Shown here: in pieces, positions 1 through 6,233 of the stretch
Layout of the letters: the number at the start of each line of letters is the position of its first letter
Numbering within the stretch: the stretch's first letter is position 1
Source: Phycisphaerae bacterium
GTDB taxonomy: Bacteria; Planctomycetota; Phycisphaerae; UBA1845; Fen-1342
DNA: 11,319 bases
Assembly (NCBI GenBank): GCA_020058145.1
Contig: JAGVEP010000059.1
Location: forward strand, 1 to 11,319
Direction of reading: 5' to 3'
The notes under the pieces: model-generated
The model's input: only the letters and a program-made list of their open reading frames with translations
What the model was told of the DNA's origin: nothing
The model's database searches: none
Translations under genes and position numbers: made by a program

Positions 1-17
1 ACTGTAAAATCACACAT
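1..17 (-). CDS. Possible start of a gene that runs off the left edge
   Basis: Reading the minus strand, ATG lies at 17-15 and is followed by TGT GAT TTT ACA, giving M-C-D-F-T before the window ends. A strong Shine-Dalgarno, AAAGGAG (complement of 26-32), sits 8 bases upstream of this ATG, which is ideal spacing. Only five codons are visible, so the product cannot be named. The gene would be read in the same direction as the pterin synthase-family gene at 310-1125, which ends 292 bases upstream. The call rests only on the ribosome binding site plus ATG; a chance match is possible. Confidence 0.4.
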
Positions 18-80
18 GTCCGTTGCTCCTTTGGAAAAAAGTTGTTTGGGCCGGTTGTTATACCGGCCCGAGCAACGGAC
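15..80 (-). promoter_or_regulatory. Nested stem overlapping the ribosome binding site of the edge gene
   Basis: Two perfect inverted repeats are nested. The outer stem pairs 70-80 with 18-28 (11 bp; minus-strand arms GTCCGTTGCTC and GAGCAACGGAC). The inner hairpin pairs 62-69 with 48-55 (8 bp; GGGCCGGT and ACCGGCCC, loop ATAACA). On the minus-strand RNA the inner hairpin stacks directly on the outer 5' arm. A 19-base single-stranded run containing six T's then leads to the outer 3' arm. That arm covers the last three bases of the AAAGGAG Shine-Dalgarno and the whole spacer up to the ATG at 17. Such a stem would be expected to limit ribosome access. No known riboswitch family was recognised. 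Bases 81-230 between this element and the next inverted repeat show nothing clear. Confidence 0.5.
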
Positions 81-230
81 GCTCATCCCCATCTACTTCG
101 ACCGTCTCGCCAGCGTGGGGTCTTCCGCGGAGCGCGCCGCGCGGACCGCAGGCTCGCACCTGAGGCTCGGACGGCGAGCTTCCGCCACAGTTTTGGACTA
201 CACCCCAGACGGGGAACCGGCCGGGATTCG

Positions 231-295
231 GGCCTCGCGGTGGATCCTGGGGGTCAAACCGCTCCTCAACGCCGTGCGGAGCCCACCGCGAGGCC
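231..295 (-). repeat. Long inverted repeat just after the pterin-synthase gene
   Basis: Bases 231-243 (GGCCTCGCGGTGG) are perfectly complementary to 283-295 (13 bp), enclosing 39 bases. Inside, GCTCC (261-265) can pair with GGAGC (278-282). On the minus strand the stem starts 14 bases after the stop codon of the 310-1125 gene, so it could stabilise that 3' end or terminate transcription. There is no T-run after it, so it is not a classic intrinsic terminator. Confidence 0.4.
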
Positions 296-309
296 GGATC
301 TGAGGCGGG

Positions 310-1125
310 TCAGGCCGTGTGCTCCCCAGCGTATTCGGCCCAGGTTTTCGGCGTTTCCCACACGCGGACACTGTGCAGGCGCGCCGGCGCGACCTGATCC
401 ACCAGCAACCCCCAGATCACGCGGGCGATGTTCTCGACGCTCGGATTCAGGTCGCGGAACTCCGCCGTGTCCTCGTTGAGGTGCTGGTGGTCGAACCGCT
501 CGAGCACCCGCTCCTGGACGCACCGCTCGAACCGCGGCAGCGGCAACACCGCCCCGGTCTTTTCATCCGGTCGACCGGCCACCGTGACTTCGAGCAGGTA
601 ATTGTGCCCGTGGCCGCGCAGGTTGTTGCACTTGCCGAAGATCTGGCGGTTTTCCGCAGCGGAAAGCGGCGGGCAGTGCAGCCGATGAGCGGCGGAGAAC
701 TCGAACTGTTGCGTGAGCAGCACCATGGCGGGGTTCTCCCGGAGAAGGGCGTAGCGCAGGGTCGGCGTCGGGCACAATTCCAGCTTGACCAGCGGCGCGT
801 GTCGCGGGGCTACGGGTACCACCTGTTCCCAAATGTGCTTGAGCAGGTGCTCCGCGGACATGCGCCAGCCATGGTCGCGGAGTGCTTCGGCGGTGTGCGG
901 AATCGCGTGGCGGCGGAGTAGATCATCGAGCAGCGAGATGTTGCAGAGATAGCCGGTCACGGGGTCGGGCTGGCCGGCGACGGTCGCGCGGAGCTTCAGG
1001 TAGGGTACGACGCCCACGGCACTGGGCCAGCCGCCCCACGAGTTGGTGACCGGGCGCGAGAACTCGACCCGCCCGGCCCAGTCGCGGTCGACAGAGAAGC
1101 GCACCTCGCGTGTGAGACGAATCAT
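310..1125 (-). CDS. 6-pyruvoyl-tetrahydropterin synthase family protein, tandem two-domain
   Basis: This 271-aa protein belongs to the PTPS/QueD (COG0720) family, which acts on dihydroneopterin triphosphate in pterin or deazapurine synthesis. The C-terminal half (about 135-271) looks active. It has zinc-ligand histidines H147 (SAAHRL) and H172/H174 (GHGHNY), the nucleophile C166 (GKCNN), D212-H213 (FDHQHLN), and E257 (VRVWET) for binding the pterin. The spacing C-x5-HGH matches eukaryote-type PTPS rather than QueD (C-x3-HGH). The N-terminal half (1-130) is a diverged second copy: TVAGQPDPVTG (48-58) mirrors TVAGRPDEKTG (181-191), but the zinc and catalytic residues are gone. ATG 1125 is preferred because it begins at the domain edge; an upstream GTG at 1188 would add 21 Arg-rich residues. 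Neither start has a well-spaced Shine-Dalgarno. The gene is divergent from ispH. The exact product (tetrahydropterin, carboxy-tetrahydropterin or other) is unproven. Confidence 0.87.
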   Translation of the reverse strand: MIRLTREVRFSVDRDWAGRVEFSRPVTNSWGGWPSAVGVVPYLKLRATVAGQPDPVTGYLCNISLLDDLLRRHAIPHTAEALRDHGWRMSAEHLLKHIWEQVVPVAPRHAPLVKLELCPTPTLRYALLRENPAMVLLTQQFEFSAAHRLHCPPLSAAENRQIFGKCNNLRGHGHNYLLEVTVAGRPDEKTGAVLPLPRFERCVQERVLERFDHQHLNEDTAEFRDLNPSVENIARVIWGLLVDQVAPARLHSVRVWETPKTWAEYAGEHTA

Positions 1126-1189
1126 CCTGCGGAATTGTACGCGGGCGCGGGCGCACTTGCCTCGCCGGGGTGGCGATTCGCCGTCCACC

Positions 1190-1213
1190 GCGCTAAGCTA
1201 AGCGCTGCAGCGC
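1190..1213. promoter_or_regulatory. Overlapping palindromes in the divergent intergenic region
   Basis: Bases 1202-1213 form a perfect 12-bp palindrome (GCGCTGCAGCGC). Overlapping it, GCGCT (1190-1194) pairs with AGCGC (1201-1205). It lies between the divergent starts of the pterin synthase-family gene and ispH, 21 bases before the ispH ATG, so an operator or a leader hairpin is possible. No regulator is known, and such palindromes can arise by chance in GC-rich DNA. Confidence 0.25.
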
Positions 1214-1234
1214 GCAACGGAGAACGGACCGGTC

Positions 1235-2155
1235 ATGCTAGCCATCGTCGCCAAACCGCGGGGGTTTTGTGCGGGCGTCGAGCGCGCCATCCGCGCCGTC
1301 GAGCTCGCGCTCGAGCACTACGGCCCGCCCGTGTATGTGCGCAAGGAAATCGTGCACAACGTCCACGTCGTCGAGCGGCTCCGTGGCTGTGGAGCCGTAT
1401 TTGTGGACGAACTGGACGACGTGCCCGCCGGCGCGGTCGCGATTCTGTCCGCCCACGGCTCGCCGCCCGAGGTATATGCGGAAGCCGGGCGCCGCCAACT
1501 GCGGTTGATCGACGCAACCTGCCCGCTCGTGCGAAAAGTACACGTGGAAGTTCGCCGGTACATTCAGCGCGGCTACCGCATCATTCTGATTGGTCACGCG
1601 GGGCACGACGAGGTCGCCGGGACGATGGGGCAGGCCCCCGAAGCCGTGGTCCTGGTGGAGCGGCCAGCCGATGCCGCCCGGTTGCAACTCGCCCCGGCGG
1701 AAAAGGGCATCATCCTGACGCAAACCACGCTGAGCCAGGACGATGCGCGCGAGATCATGACGGCGCTGCTGGCGCGGTTCCCACACCTGGAGCTGCCGCC
1801 CTCGGACGATATCTGCTACGCCACGCAAAACCGCCAAAACGCGGTGAAGAGCATCAGCGGACGGATCGACCTACTTCTCGTGGTCGGCTCGCAGAATTCA
1901 TCCAACTCGCGGCGGCTGACGGAAGTGGCGCGGTCGCGCGGCGTGCAGGCGCATCTCGTGGATGGACCGGACAATATTGAGCCTGCCTGGCTCACCGGCG
2001 TGCAGCGGGTGGGCGTGACTTCCGGCGCCAGCGCTCCAGAGGATGTGGTGCAGGCCGTGCTGGCGTATCTGCGGAGGAACGGGGTCGCGAGCATTGAAGA
2101 GGTGCCGGCCCCGGATGAGGGCATCGTTTTCGCGCTGCCGCAGGTGTCCGCATAG
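1235..2155 (+). CDS. ispH: 4-hydroxy-3-methylbut-2-enyl diphosphate reductase
   Basis: IspH (LytB) is the last enzyme of the MEP isoprenoid pathway. It reduces HMBPP to IPP and DMAPP with an iron-sulfur cluster in the cytoplasm. The 306-aa protein is close to the usual length (E. coli 316). The three cluster cysteines are present: C12 (RGFCAGV), C96 (DATCPLV) and C194 (DDICYATQNRQ). Also present are the substrate-binding H41 (IVHN), H74 (SAHG) and H124 with E126 (GHAGHDEVAGTMGQ), the TQTTLS motif at 162-167, and the GSQNSSNS segment at 218-225. GGAG at 1219-1222 lies 12 bases before the ATG, and the protein aligns from its first residues with the family. It is divergent from the pterin gene and followed after 113 bases by the hydrolase. 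Nothing unusual is seen. Confidence 0.97.
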   Translation: MLAIVAKPRGFCAGVERAIRAVELALEHYGPPVYVRKEIVHNVHVVERLRGCGAVFVDELDDVPAGAVAILSAHGSPPEVYAEAGRRQLRLIDATCPLVRKVHVEVRRYIQRGYRIILIGHAGHDEVAGTMGQAPEAVVLVERPADAARLQLAPAEKGIILTQTTLSQDDAREIMTALLARFPHLELPPSDDICYATQNRQNAVKSISGRIDLLLVVGSQNSSNSRRLTEVARSRGVQAHLVDGPDNIEPAWLTGVQRVGVTSGASAPEDVVQAVLAYLRRNGVASIEEVPAPDEGIVFALPQVSA

Positions 2156-2268
2156 GGGACTTGGCGTGCTGACACCGCTTACGTGGCTTCCGCCGGTGCG
2201 ATTTCCACGCTGGCCCGCCGTTGTGAACGATATATACTTCAGTTGCTAGGCGTGTTTTGGGAGGATTC

Positions 2269-3297
2269 ATGCCCGGTCGGCATCGAGATCATTGCGGCTT
2301 GACGCTGGCCGCATCAATTATCGGCCTTTCGCTCGCCGCCTGTGTGCCCCAGTTGACCGGCGACGAGAAGGCGGACCGCGGCGCGTATCGCGTGCGGCAG
2401 GAAGTCCTCTCGTGGTTCGACTTCGGCCGGCTGCGCGAAATCCCGCTGCGCGCGTATATTCCCGACACAGCAGACGGGCCGTACCCAGTGGTCGTTTTTT
2501 CGCCCGGGATTGGCACCTCTCGCGACCACTATGCGTCGCTCGGTATGTACTGGGCCACACACGGCTATCTCGCGGTCTTCATGAGCCACCCCGGTGCGGA
2601 CGACGCCGCGATTTACGGTGAGCATCCCGCAGTGCTGGCGGTGCTCGATGCGGTGCGCGATTACGCCCACCAGGTGACCGCCCGCTCGGACCACCCGCGG
2701 GACGTCGCGTTCGTTCTGGATCAAATCGAGCAGTCGCCCGTCCTGCGACCGCAAGCGGATCTCAACCGGATAGCGGTGGCCGGACACTCCTTCGGCGCCT
2801 TTACGGCCCTGGCCTTGATCGGCATGCGCGTCAACACGCTCGCTGGTCCGAATCAGGAGCTGCGCGACCCGCGGATCAAGGTGGCCATCGCGATGTCGCC
2901 GCCGGGGCCGGGGGCGCTGGGGCTTGCCGATGACGCCTGGACGACGCTGGCGACGCCCTGCCTGACCCTGATGGGCACGCTCGACTGGGATCCGGAGACA
3001 ACGGATCCGCGGGAACGCCGGACGGCGTTCGAACAGTCGAGCGCAGCGGACCAGTTCCTGGCGACGCTGCGTGGTGCCACGCATGGGGTATTCGACGAGC
3101 AGAGCCCGTGGAGGCTGGACGGTAGCGCTTATCAGCAGCACCACGGGGCGATTGAGCTTGTGACCACCGCGTTTCTTGAGGCCTACCTCCGCCGCGACGC
3201 CGGCGCACAGCAGTGGCTGCTGGACCGGGACATCGAGCACCAAACCGATGGGGCCTGCACGCTGGAGTACAGGCAGGTGATGCCGATTGCGCCGTAG
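2269..3297 (+). CDS. Alpha/beta-hydrolase lipoprotein (predicted dienelactone hydrolase/PAF-acetylhydrolase-like)
   Basis: This 342-aa exported hydrolase starts with a basic, hydrophobic signal ending in lipobox SLAAC, with C25 the lipidated residue. The following V26 gives no inner-membrane retention signal. The alpha/beta-hydrolase fold is shown by VVVFSPG (74-80, near the oxyanion hole), the nucleophile elbow AGHSFGAF with S174, the acid D239 in GTLDWD, and H272 in ATHGVF. It resembles COG4188-type hydrolases, which cleave esters or short lipids; the substrate is unknown. The ATG at 2269 is chosen because GGGAGGA at 2259-2265 precedes it. The TTG at 2257 is in frame but would swallow that site. 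A TATACT (2233-2238) could be a -10 box, but no good -35 is seen, so it is uncertain whether the gene has its own promoter or is read through from ispH. It is convergent with the PKD-domain gene. Confidence 0.85.
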   Translation: MPGRHRDHCGLTLAASIIGLSLAACVPQLTGDEKADRGAYRVRQEVLSWFDFGRLREIPLRAYIPDTADGPYPVVVFSPGIGTSRDHYASLGMYWATHGYLAVFMSHPGADDAAIYGEHPAVLAVLDAVRDYAHQVTARSDHPRDVAFVLDQIEQSPVLRPQADLNRIAVAGHSFGAFTALALIGMRVNTLAGPNQELRDPRIKVAIAMSPPGPGALGLADDAWTTLATPCLTLMGTLDWDPETTDPRERRTAFEQSSAADQFLATLRGATHGVFDEQSPWRLDGSAYQQHHGAIELVTTAFLEAYLRRDAGAQQWLLDRDIEHQTDGACTLEYRQVMPIAP

Positions 3298-3323
3298 GAG
3301 TCCGAGCCGCGCACGCATAAGCT

Positions 3324-3377
3324 GGGTGGAGTGGGCGTCTCGCCCGCTCTCTGGCGGCCAAGATGGCCACCCCACCC
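3324..3377. repeat. Palindromic element between convergent genes; possible bidirectional terminator
   Basis: Two short hairpins lie within an outer inverted repeat. AGTGGGCG (3330-3337) pairs with CGCCCGCT (3341-3348), with one G-T wobble and a TCT loop. GGCCA (3356-3360) pairs with TGGCC (3364-3368). GGGTGG (3324-3329) can close the whole with CCACCC (3372-3377). It sits 26 bases after the hydrolase stop and 27 bases from the PKD gene stop, where a shared terminator would be expected. The wording (gggcgtctcgccc, ggccaagatggcc) looks like a dispersed intergenic repeat, but only one copy is in this window and there is no T-run. Confidence 0.5.
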
Positions 3378-3404
3378 ATGCGCTGATAATTGTGAGGCAC
3401 TCCG

Positions 3405-4961
3405 CTAGCGATACCGGCGGCGCAGCAGCCCCAGCACCCCCGGTACCAATGCCAACGGCAGCAGACCCCCAGCGCCGCAGCCGGCCGGGGTCGCACTCTG
3501 CTCGGCTGGCGCGTTTCCATCCAGCAGGTCCCGCAAGTCGCGTGTGCGCGGCGATTGCGTACTAGCGGCCTGGCCAGAACCGGACGCACCTTCGGCCACG
3601 GCAATCGTCACCCTGGCGTTGTTTGACAACCCGCCAGGATCGGTCACCGTGAGCGCGAGGTAATACGTCCCCGCCGCGACCGCTTGCCAGCTCACCTCCT
3701 GCTGATCCATGCCTTTCATAGGCAGAAAGACGGTTGCGACCTCGTCCGGCAACAGACCGCCGCCGACCGCGTTGGTCTGCCGCCAACGGTAGTCCAGCAC
3801 GTCACCGTCCGGATCGGCCCCCTCCGGGCCAGCGCGGGCTTTGAACTGGATTGTGTCGCCGGCCGTAGCCTGGACCGGCACGGACGAATCCACGGGCTGC
3901 CCGCTGGTCCCCAGAATCACCGCGGTGGGCTCGCGGTTCCGTGGTAGGTCCTGGACCACGTAAATTCGCACTACGTCGGACGAGGGCGGCGAGTTGACGT
4001 GATCGCTTACGGTCAAACGGAAAACATACGGGTTGTCGTTCGTCGTCAGCGTGTCCAACCTGACGCTCGCGTACGGCGAACTGGTACCCGCCCCCGTGAA
4101 ATCCGATTGACTCACCTGTTCCGGGCCGGAAATCCACTCCCAGGCGTACTCCAACTGGTCCTTCAGGAAGACGTTCAGGTCGTTCGGATCGAAACCCAGG
4201 TTCGAGCTGTCGAACGACCGGCTGCCATTCAGCCGCACCGTGCTGCCGATCTTCACCCGCTGATCCGGCCCTGCATCCGCATACGGGGGCGGGTTCGGCG
4301 GCAAGAAGCGGTTGTTCTCGATGGCTTTGAGCACGATTTGACGCGCATCCCACTCTCCGTCGCTGGGACTGTCGGAGTTGGCTACTCGCACGTCGAGGCT
4401 CCAGAGCACATCGTAGTTTATCTCGCCGCGCAACCGCTTCTGGTTCGCCCCGAGGAACTTCGGTACCCAGACATAGACGTCCATCCTAACCGCCTTCGGC
4501 AGATCGGGAACCCGCGGCGGCTGCTGGTACAGCGTGTACTCCAGGTTCGTTGCGCCGACGAGCGGGGGCGCGGCCGGTGGCCCATCCGAACCGAACGCAT
4601 CCAACCGATAGTGGAATTCAACGTCTGCCTCTTGCGAATTCGGGTCGTTGGGGTCCAGGGTAAGGTCCTGATCCGTCACGATCATGGTAATCACGATGAG
4701 ATCGAGCTCCTGCGCAACATCCACGAGCGGGTCGAACGGCCGCGGGACCCCCCAAAAGCCCAGCGGCTGGTAGAAGCCGAAGAAGAAGAAGAAATAGTCG
4801 AAAGTGTCGCTGAAATCGAAACTCGGGTCCCCGATGTACGGTTGCCGGGTAAAGTTGATGCTGTCGATGTGTGGGGCGTCCTGCGCAGCACCCTGCCCGA
4901 GCGCCGGCAGACCGCCAGCGACCGCCAGTACCACCGCCGTCGCGAGCTGGATTTTTCTCAT
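3405..4961 (-). CDS. Secreted protein with PKD-like domains and C-terminal sorting tail
   Basis: This 518-aa protein begins with a classic Sec signal (MRKIQLATAVVLAVAGG, cleavage probably near A20-G24). Residues 30-220 form a region not recognised, rich in aromatic residues near 48-70 (five consecutive Phe at 57-61). A PKD-like domain follows at about 226-336, beginning YADAGPDQRVKIGSTVRLNGS. A second spans about 344-456 and contains DPDGDVLDYRW and GTYYLALTVTDPGG. PKD domains are beta-sandwich modules that support binding or spacing outside the cell. After a Ser/Gln-rich linker the protein ends GCGAGG (494-499), a hydrophobic stretch and RRRYR. This resembles the CTERM-type anchors recognised by sortase-like or rhombosortase-like systems. 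GAAGG (complement of 4969-4973) lies 7 bases before the ATG. It lies 96 bases downstream of lipoprotein C on the same strand. No catalytic motif is seen. Confidence 0.82.
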   Translation of the reverse strand: MRKIQLATAVVLAVAGGLPALGQGAAQDAPHIDSINFTRQPYIGDPSFDFSDTFDYFFFFFGFYQPLGFWGVPRPFDPLVDVAQELDLIVITMIVTDQDLTLDPNDPNSQEADVEFHYRLDAFGSDGPPAAPPLVGATNLEYTLYQQPPRVPDLPKAVRMDVYVWVPKFLGANQKRLRGEINYDVLWSLDVRVANSDSPSDGEWDARQIVLKAIENNRFLPPNPPPYADAGPDQRVKIGSTVRLNGSRSFDSSNLGFDPNDLNVFLKDQLEYAWEWISGPEQVSQSDFTGAGTSSPYASVRLDTLTTNDNPYVFRLTVSDHVNSPPSSDVVRIYVVQDLPRNREPTAVILGTSGQPVDSSVPVQATAGDTIQFKARAGPEGADPDGDVLDYRWRQTNAVGGGLLPDEVATVFLPMKGMDQQEVSWQAVAAGTYYLALTVTDPGGLSNNARVTIAVAEGASGSGQAASTQSPRTRDLRDLLDGNAPAEQSATPAGCGAGGLLPLALVPGVLGLLRRRYR

Positions 4962-5057
4962 GTTCGCACCTTCTCAGTTCACCCACTTCATTCTATCCGG
5001 TCCCGCCAGACACCAGGTGTACTACGGGGGGTATCGGTTAGGGGTAGCATCGCTGGG

Positions 5058-6017
5058 CTAGCCGCCGCCGGAGGACGGCCCCGACGAGCTGGTGCCGGAA
5101 CCTTGTTGCGTTGTTGTGGTCAGGGTCAGTATCGTTTCTGCGGCCGCGCCAAAACGCACGGTACAGAAATTCCCGTTCGCGTCCGCCAGCGGCATGAAGT
5201 CGAAGACCACATCTTCCCCTTCGATATACTCGTTTTGTTGTCGACCGGAACCGCCCTGGCTGAGGAACACGCCGGGATTGAGCGGGCTGCACTGGTACAC
5301 GTCCACCTGGGCGAACGTCTTGTAGCCACCGGTCGTGTTCGACCCGGCGAAGGGTGCCGTGCCGCCACCCGGAGAGGAAGACGGCAAGGGGGCCCCATTC
5401 TGAGTGTAGTAAAAAGCCACGCCGTCACACGAGACCGGCGGCTGGGAGAAGACCAGGATCACGTCCGGCGTGGTCAACGTCATCGACGACACGGTCGGTG
5501 TAGTCGTTGTCGAGGTGGTGGTCGTGCTCCCTTGGGTCGTCTGACCTTGCTGCTGCCCTTGCGTCCCCTGGCTCGTCCCGGCGCCCTGCGCGGGCCCGAG
5601 AAAAACAGCCATGGCGCCGCCCGACCCGCCGCCCGCGTACACGTATGTGCCTACCGGGAGCGTGAAGACGCTGCCAATCCGCTGCTCCTGGGTAAGCTGC
5701 ACGTACCCATCGCGTAACAGCGCGTCCTGCTGCTCCCCAGAGCGGATACTGCTCACACTCACCCAGCATAGGAGCGTCGTGTTCAATTCTGCAGCGGGGT
5801 TGTTGTTGCGCAGGCGGAGGGTCAGCGATCGGCGAAACGTCGCCTCCGTACCGGCACCGGCCGCCGCGCCGGACGATGCACGTTGCGCGCCCGTTCCGGC
5901 CACCCCGTATTCTTCGGTATAGCTTAGATAGGGATTGCGGATCGTGTACAGGCCAGAGCATCCGCCGAGGGCACCCAGCACGCCGCACAGGGTCAAGATA
6001 CGCCGAGAGAAACGCAT
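5058..6017 (-). CDS. Hypothetical lipoprotein with Thr/Gln/Gly-rich linker (lipoprotein C)
   Basis: The 319-aa product has signal MRFSRRILTLCGVLGALGGC with lipobox ALGGC and lipidated C20. Right after it the protein reads SGLYTIRNPYL, matching the C-x7-N-P-x-L signature of lipoproteins A and B farther up the cluster. Beta-rich stretches lie at 60-140 (LTLRLRNNNP, FTLPVGTYVYAGG) and 180-295 (VILVFSQPPVSCDGVAFYY, EDVVFDFMPL). They are joined by a low-complexity linker of Gly, Gln and Thr at 145-176, and a Gln/Gly/Ser tail closes the protein. Four cysteines (C84, C197, C243, C285) could form disulfides in an oxidising compartment. The reading frame stays open upstream to 6233, but ATG 6017 is chosen for its signal peptide and the AGGA 8 bases ahead. 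The upstream extension is Arg-rich and looks non-coding. No known family was recognised and the function is unknown. Confidence 0.8.
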   Translation of the reverse strand: MRFSRRILTLCGVLGALGGCSGLYTIRNPYLSYTEEYGVAGTGAQRASSGAAAGAGTEATFRRSLTLRLRNNNPAAELNTTLLCWVSVSSIRSGEQQDALLRDGYVQLTQEQRIGSVFTLPVGTYVYAGGGSGGAMAVFLGPAQGAGTSQGTQGQQQGQTTQGSTTTTSTTTTPTVSSMTLTTPDVILVFSQPPVSCDGVAFYYTQNGAPLPSSSPGGGTAPFAGSNTTGGYKTFAQVDVYQCSPLNPGVFLSQGGSGRQQNEYIEGEDVVFDFMPLADANGNFCTVRFGAAAETILTLTTTTQQGSGTSSSGPSSGGG

Positions 6018-6054
6018 AACGGTTGTCCTGGTCAAGTTGACTGTCTCGCAAGGT

Positions 6055-6186
6055 CGGGCGCGGGAGCCCGTAGTGCGTCTGCCGGTGAGGAAACCGGCTG
6101 CTAAATCACCGTGCTCGATTCGACGGCGCAGATCCGAGCCGACCGCGCGAGCGGTCGGACGTGTGTCCGCGAGCTTGCGCTCGCGG
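6055..6186 (-). promoter_or_regulatory. Four consecutive hairpins in the leader of lipoprotein C
   Basis: The 216-base gap between the FG-GAP gene and lipoprotein C holds four perfect hairpins. Plus-strand coordinates are 6167-6186 (8 bp, minus-strand loop GCAA, a GNRA tetraloop), 6139-6158 (8 bp, minus-strand loop TCGC), 6081-6098 (6 bp, GCCGGT with ACCGGC), and 6055-6070 (5 bp, CGGGC with GCCCG). They sit 38 to 169 bases before the ATG at 6017. They may stabilise the 3' end of the propeller message, act as an RNA-processing region between operon genes, or form a regulatory leader. No T-run follows any of them and no known RNA family was recognised. Confidence 0.4.
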
Positions 6187-6233
6187 CTCGGACAGGCGCC
6201 GCCGATTCGCGCACGTCCATTTAGCGCGGGCAA

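Noticed and set aside
48..69. The 8-bp hairpin read as an intrinsic terminator
   Set aside because: On the minus strand the T-run comes only after a 7-base spacer, and it is followed closely by a Shine-Dalgarno; the nested stem explains the layout better.
16..303. A 95-codon plus-strand frame near the left edge
   Set aside because: No ribosome binding site or recognisable domain; it overlaps the inverted repeats and the opposite-strand start signal.
18..309. Known structured RNAs (RNase P, tmRNA, 6S, SRP, tRNA or common riboswitches) in the left gap
   Set aside because: Both strands were read for their conserved cores and none was recognised.
1135..1980. A 281-codon plus-strand frame overlapping ispH
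   Set aside because: ispH in the neighbouring frame is unmistakable; this one is a composition shadow.
2233..2238. TATACT as the -10 box of a hydrolase promoter
   Set aside because: No acceptable -35 hexamer lies 16-18 bases upstream, so it is mentioned only as a possibility in the gene entry.
2314..3375. A 353-codon minus-strand open frame opposite the hydrolase gene
   Set aside because: The plus strand has a complete catalytic triad, lipobox and ribosome binding site; the antisense frame is Arg-rich and featureless.
3999..5717. A 572-codon plus-strand open frame opposite the PKD and lipoprotein C genes
   Set aside because: It crosses the end of one gene, the spacer and the start of another, is Arg-rich without domains, and has no signal or motif. 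It is a GC-driven shadow of genes with clear export signals on the other strand.
6018..6233. An N-terminal extension of lipoprotein C up to 6233
   Set aside because: It would bury the lipoprotein signal 72 residues inside the protein, and the extension is Arg-rich and built from hairpin DNA.
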